Shown here: one piece after another, positions 46,089 to 48,869 of the stretch
Numbering within the stretch: position 1 is the first letter of the stretch
Layout: every line of letters begins with the position of its first letter
Source: Bacteroidales bacterium
Lineage (GTDB): Bacteria > Bacteroidota > Bacteroidia > Bacteroidales > F082
Length of the DNA stretch: 48,869 nt
Direction: 5' to 3'
Assembly: GCA_024400195.1 (NCBI GenBank)
Contig: JAKSNC010000013.1
Coordinates: 1-48,869, forward strand
Notes under the pieces: generated by a model
What the model was told of the DNA's origin: nothing
Database searches by the model: none
What the model saw: only the letters and a program-made list of their open reading frames with translations
Position numbers and translations under genes: made by a program

Positions 46089-47654
46089 TCATTCCTTGAC
46101 AAATTTTCCGCCAACGATCTCTCCGTCGGCATTGTAAATGCGGTAGCCGTACACGCCTGCGGGCAGACTGCCGACACCAACCGTAAGCACGTTGCCTTCG
46201 CCACGGATGTAGCGGTCAAGACGGACGCGCCCCAAGGCGTCGGTGATGTTCACGCGGCAGTCGCCGCCTGCGGGCAAGCCTGAAATGTCGATGTGCAGTT
46301 CGTCCTTTGCCGGATTGGGATACGCCAAGGCTTTCACCGCTTCATGCGGCATCTCCTTGACAGATGTCGGTATCGGGTGCATATCTTCACGCGTCATTTT
46401 CAAAACCTTGCTTGCTTTGTATGGCGACATGATTTCTCCTCCATTCATAACCAGCAGACAACCTCCGTCGGAATAGGGCAGGACGAATTGCGGCCCATAC
46501 TTATAATCCTTTTCGAAGAAGAAACTGCCAAGGATTTCCATATCGCGGTCGAAAAGGCACAAGCCAGTGTACGTGTTATCCCCCACGTAGTACATGGTCA
46601 TGTAACAGCCGTACATGGTCGTGTCGTTCACTGTAGCCATGCATTTGCCACTTCCCGAAGGCTCTTCATGCCTTCCCTCTTCATGAAGGAACCCCATTTC
46701 ATAATGATTGACCCTGCCTTCCGTAATATAGTCAGGGTGACCAGGTCCAACTGTCCAACTGAGGTCAAGGTCACCAATCGTCAACAGATACCGGTCAATA
46801 CCTTGCTTCCAAGGTAATCTGGCACCGAAGAACAGCAGTCTGTCATCCGAAAGGAAATAGTCGGAATAACCTCGGTCGCCCAATGCATAGCTGTCCATGT
46901 CGGCCATTCCGATATTGCCCAATATGTAACGGTAGGCCTTCACATACTGAAAGTCGTCGTCATAAAACGCCGTGCCGATACCTCCTCCAGGTCCATTGCA
47001 TAGAAAGATATAGCCATTACCTGAGGGATTTTTGAGAATGTTATGGCATTCAAAACCCTGCAGCCGAAACTCCGGATCGCTGGTGTTGTAGTACTTGGGC
47101 ACCACATAGCGGCATGCCAAAGTGTCGGCATTTTCGTCAAACCTGTACATATATGGGAATGATCTATTCGAGCCTTCATAATAATTGCCGCAGGCAATCA
47201 CATGACCGTTATCATAAAGAAGACACGGCGCACATATCCTTTCAGAGTCATGGGTATAAACCTTTGTATCGACGATTTCAAGATTTTCATCAAAAACAAT
47301 CGCCCATAGTTCACGGCCTCCGGTGTCTGGTTGAAACTGTGCAACTGTGAAATAATTGCCATTGCCAAGTTGAACTATATCATTCGCATACAGCTGTTTC
47401 GGCAAATCCTCACACACGCGGCGTTCATAGGTGCCGTCAGGATATACCTTGATGAGCTGTGTGTTCCCATTGAGGTAACGACCAAATTGGCCAATCAAGA
47501 CGGCATTGTCATCCGCGTCAATCATGCCCACATCAATCTTAGAATACTGGTTGATGTCGTTCTGGTCGCCGAAATCCAATTCCCATTGCTGGGCTGTCGC
47601 AGGCAGTGCGACAGCCGCAAGCAATAGTAGTATTAGGATGTTTCTAAGTTTCAT
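46089..47654 (-). CDS. Secreted protein with T9SS type A sorting domain
   Basis: The 521-residue protein has a signal peptide (MKLRNILILLLLAAVALPATAQ; start at 47654). A long region of about 400 residues of repeated beta-strand segments follows, such as DDNAVLIGQFGRYLNGNTQLIKVYPDG and GNGNYFTVAQFQPDTGG, suggestive of a propeller or delta-60-like fold. The C-terminal domain (about 445-521) has ALAYPNPAKDELHIDISGLPAGGDCRV, ITDALGRV and GVYGYRIYNADGEIVGGKFVKE, the type A T9SS signal. The longer in-frame start at 47783 is rejected, since it would put the signal peptide inside the chain and overlap the upstream gene. It is 13 nt after the lipoprotein gene stop. Confidence 0.9.
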   Translation of the reverse strand: MKLRNILILLLLAAVALPATAQQWELDFGDQNDINQYSKIDVGMIDADDNAVLIGQFGRYLNGNTQLIKVYPDGTYERRVCEDLPKQLYANDIVQLGNGNYFTVAQFQPDTGGRELWAIVFDENLEIVDTKVYTHDSERICAPCLLYDNGHVIACGNYYEGSNRSFPYMYRFDENADTLACRYVVPKYYNTSDPEFRLQGFECHNILKNPSGNGYIFLCNGPGGGIGTAFYDDDFQYVKAYRYILGNIGMADMDSYALGDRGYSDYFLSDDRLLFFGARLPWKQGIDRYLLTIGDLDLSWTVGPGHPDYITEGRVNHYEMGFLHEEGRHEEPSGSGKCMATVNDTTMYGCYMTMYYVGDNTYTGLCLFDRDMEILGSFFFEKDYKYGPQFVLPYSDGGCLLVMNGGEIMSPYKASKVLKMTREDMHPIPTSVKEMPHEAVKALAYPNPAKDELHIDISGLPAGGDCRVNITDALGRVRLDRYIRGEGNVLTVGVGSLPAGVYGYRIYNADGEIVGGKFVKE

Positions 47655-47667
47655 AAACCTATAACGA

Positions 47668-48723
47668 TTAGTCATCCAACAAATCCCCATGTTCAATAAC
47701 AATCGGCCAGTCCAAAGTACGACGGGCATAATCGGCAAAAATATTATGTTCAAAGAATTCACCATGATCATGATCAGAATCATACTGCCCTTGGATGGTA
47801 AAATTCATCAAATAATAACGGTTGCTACCAGTCATTTGTAAACCAGTTTGTACCGGCCCGTAATACTTTACAAATCCCATTTCGCTATAATACAGCGAAT
47901 TCATTTGATCGTCTTCAATGCAAGGATCCTCAACGTTGGGATTGAAATACAAAGTATCGGGATGTTCATGACCCCAGAAATCACGATGTCGATAATCGTA
48001 GTAATAGTATCTCCGTCCCGTAACAGGGTCGAGCCCCCAGTTATAACAGAGAGATTTAATCATCAATTCGATTTGTTCGTCTGCTCCGCTGGGTAGCGAT
48101 GGACCATCACATTTGCCTAAGGGTTTCCTATACATCCAATCGTCATCTTCATTAAAAGGGCCGTTGGGCTCCTGGGGAGGTGCAATGCAGTCTCCACTTT
48201 GTCCCGAAGTACTGAAAAACACCAATGTGGCGGTCTCATCCGTGATGTCACCGAGTTGAATTATGAGACCCACATAACCCTTTCTGTCAAAAATACCGTC
48301 GTTGATATAGGCTTGACGTGCCAACACAATGGCTTGATTATAGGCTAACACTACATCGTCCACAAGAACCTTGCCTTTAGATGTCAATGGTAGATTGATA
48401 GTGAAACTGTTTCTCACTGTTTTGACATAGAAGTTTTCAGGCTGCGCATACACGGCATTGAAAAGCTCAACAATGTTATCAACGGCATCGCTAATGCTCA
48501 TTGTTTCAGCACTTTTCATGCCGGGTTGTGCTTTTCTCGTGTCCACCTGCTTTTTGAAGTCGGTGATACGTGCAATAGCAGCCTCGGCACTCTTGTCACT
48601 TTGCTCAATTTGCCTGTTATCAGCCAACTTTACATCCTGTTCCTTCTTGCAGCCGACAATGAAGGCTGCCGCTGTTACGACAATAATGATAGCCGCAACC
48701 AAAGTTTTTGAAAACTTTTTCAT
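47668..48723 (-). CDS. Bacteroidales lipoprotein of unknown function
   Basis: A 351-residue protein with a lipoprotein signal (MKKFSKTLVAAIIIVVTAAAFIVGC; the ATG at 48723 is chosen over the longer frame from 48834, which gives no signal at its N-terminus). An N-terminal helical part (about 30-110, KSAEAAIARITDFKKQVDTRK and ISDAVDNIVELFNAVYAQ) precedes a beta-rich middle and an Asp/Tyr-rich C-terminal part (RRYYYYDYRHRDFWGHEHPD, about 240-260). No family could be assigned. It is followed by the T9SS-secreted gene and is likely cotranscribed with it. Confidence 0.82.
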   Translation of the reverse strand: MKKFSKTLVAAIIIVVTAAAFIVGCKKEQDVKLADNRQIEQSDKSAEAAIARITDFKKQVDTRKAQPGMKSAETMSISDAVDNIVELFNAVYAQPENFYVKTVRNSFTINLPLTSKGKVLVDDVVLAYNQAIVLARQAYINDGIFDRKGYVGLIIQLGDITDETATLVFFSTSGQSGDCIAPPQEPNGPFNEDDDWMYRKPLGKCDGPSLPSGADEQIELMIKSLCYNWGLDPVTGRRYYYYDYRHRDFWGHEHPDTLYFNPNVEDPCIEDDQMNSLYYSEMGFVKYYGPVQTGLQMTGSNRYYLMNFTIQGQYDSDHDHGEFFEHNIFADYARRTLDWPIVIEHGDLLDD

Positions 48724-48833
48724 TTCTATTTTTTTAATTGTTAATAAATTATTGTTTGTTTGTAATTTTACAAATGCAACTTTTCTGTTAATATTTTCAG
48801 TTGGCGGTTCGGGAGTTGCGACAAAAACATTCA

Positions 48834-48869
48834 AACAGTCAAATCCTTTTCTTGCTCATTTATTTGTCG
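48834..48869. repeat. 36-nt direct repeat, copy 2 (runs to the window end)
   Basis: Second copy of the element at 46042-46077. On the minus strand it lies about 110 nt upstream of the lipoprotein start. It may continue past the window. Confidence 0.95.

Noticed and set aside
45545-46099. 184-codon plus-strand frame over the AAA ATPase 5-prime end
   Set aside because: It overlaps the real ATPase start and a terminator, has no signal or recognised domain and no promoter.
47655-47783. N-terminal extension of the T9SS protein
   Set aside because: It would overlap the upstream lipoprotein gene, and the signal peptide begins at 47654.
48724-48834. N-terminal extension of the lipoprotein
   Set aside because: The signal peptide and lipobox start at 48723; the extension would not be exported in the usual way.

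Overview
The window reads as chromosome of an anaerobic member of the Bacteroidales (Bacteroidota), probably an uncultured gut or rumen-type lineage. Supporting signs are: about twenty promoters with the Bacteroidota -7 box TAnnTTTG; A-rich leaders instead of Shine-Dalgarno sites; two proteins with type IX secretion (T9SS) C-terminal domains; many short lipoproteins; a FISUMP-type lipoprotein; a PD-(D/E)XK 'AAA-ATPase-like' gene; PPi-type phosphofructokinase; and ferredoxin-linked 2-oxoacid oxidoreductases. This placement is inference from gene content, not from a marker phylogeny.

Layout. 0-4.3 kb: an OmpR-type regulator lacking its phospho-acceptor Asp, then korAB (2-oxoglutarate:ferredoxin oxidoreductase), divergent from a 55-residue dicluster ferredoxin. 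4.4-6.8 kb: a Fur/PerR-type regulator, rubredoxin, flavin reductase-rubredoxin fusion and flavodiiron protein, an oxygen/peroxide-scavenging electron chain. 6.9-9.9 kb (minus): ruvX, def, a TPR-like lipoprotein, engB and a flavodoxin-ferredoxin protein. 10-12 kb: dapD, tRNA-His and a DppC-like permease. 12.1-16.5 kb: an accessory island with a complete IS3-family element, a very stable 82-nt hairpin, a FISUMP lipoprotein and a PD-(D/E)XK ATPase gene, bordered and divided by tandem arrays of 7-9 nt units. 16.5-20.3 kb: DAHP synthase/chorismate mutase, a DUF2520 protein, a short-chain dehydrogenase and a double-VOC protein. 20.3-21.4 kb: rnpB and a YoeB-type toxin-antitoxin pair. 21.4-25.1 kb: a TPR/beta-barrel protein and queA. 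25.1-28.8 kb: three exported proteins, one with a T9SS domain. 28.9-33.4 kb: an MMPL/RND transporter, a Cys/His-repeat lipoprotein, an FtsB-like protein and a PPi-type PFK. 33.5-38.1 kb: a TolC-MacA-MacB-like tripartite efflux operon. 38.1-42.5 kb: PspC, a fused OlsF-type acyltransferase, and iorAB. 42.6-45.6 kb: an M23 endopeptidase lipoprotein and an AAA ATPase. 45.6-48.9 kb: a T9SS-secreted protein and a lipoprotein bounded by a 36-nt direct repeat.

Themes. Electron flow through ferredoxin, rubredoxin and flavoproteins links korAB, iorAB, the ferredoxin, rubredoxin/FprA and the flavodoxin-ferredoxin protein. Envelope and secretion genes fill most of the rest. Observations judged most worth following: (1) 7-8 nt tandem arrays that contain the stop codons of five unrelated genes; (2) the (KCNHEG[DE][HQ])x7 lipoprotein; (3) the pseudo-receiver regulator; (4) the compound hairpin beside the IS element; (5) a 17-bp perfect palindrome overlapping the rnpB promoter; (6) a tRNA terminator embedded in the dapD coding end.
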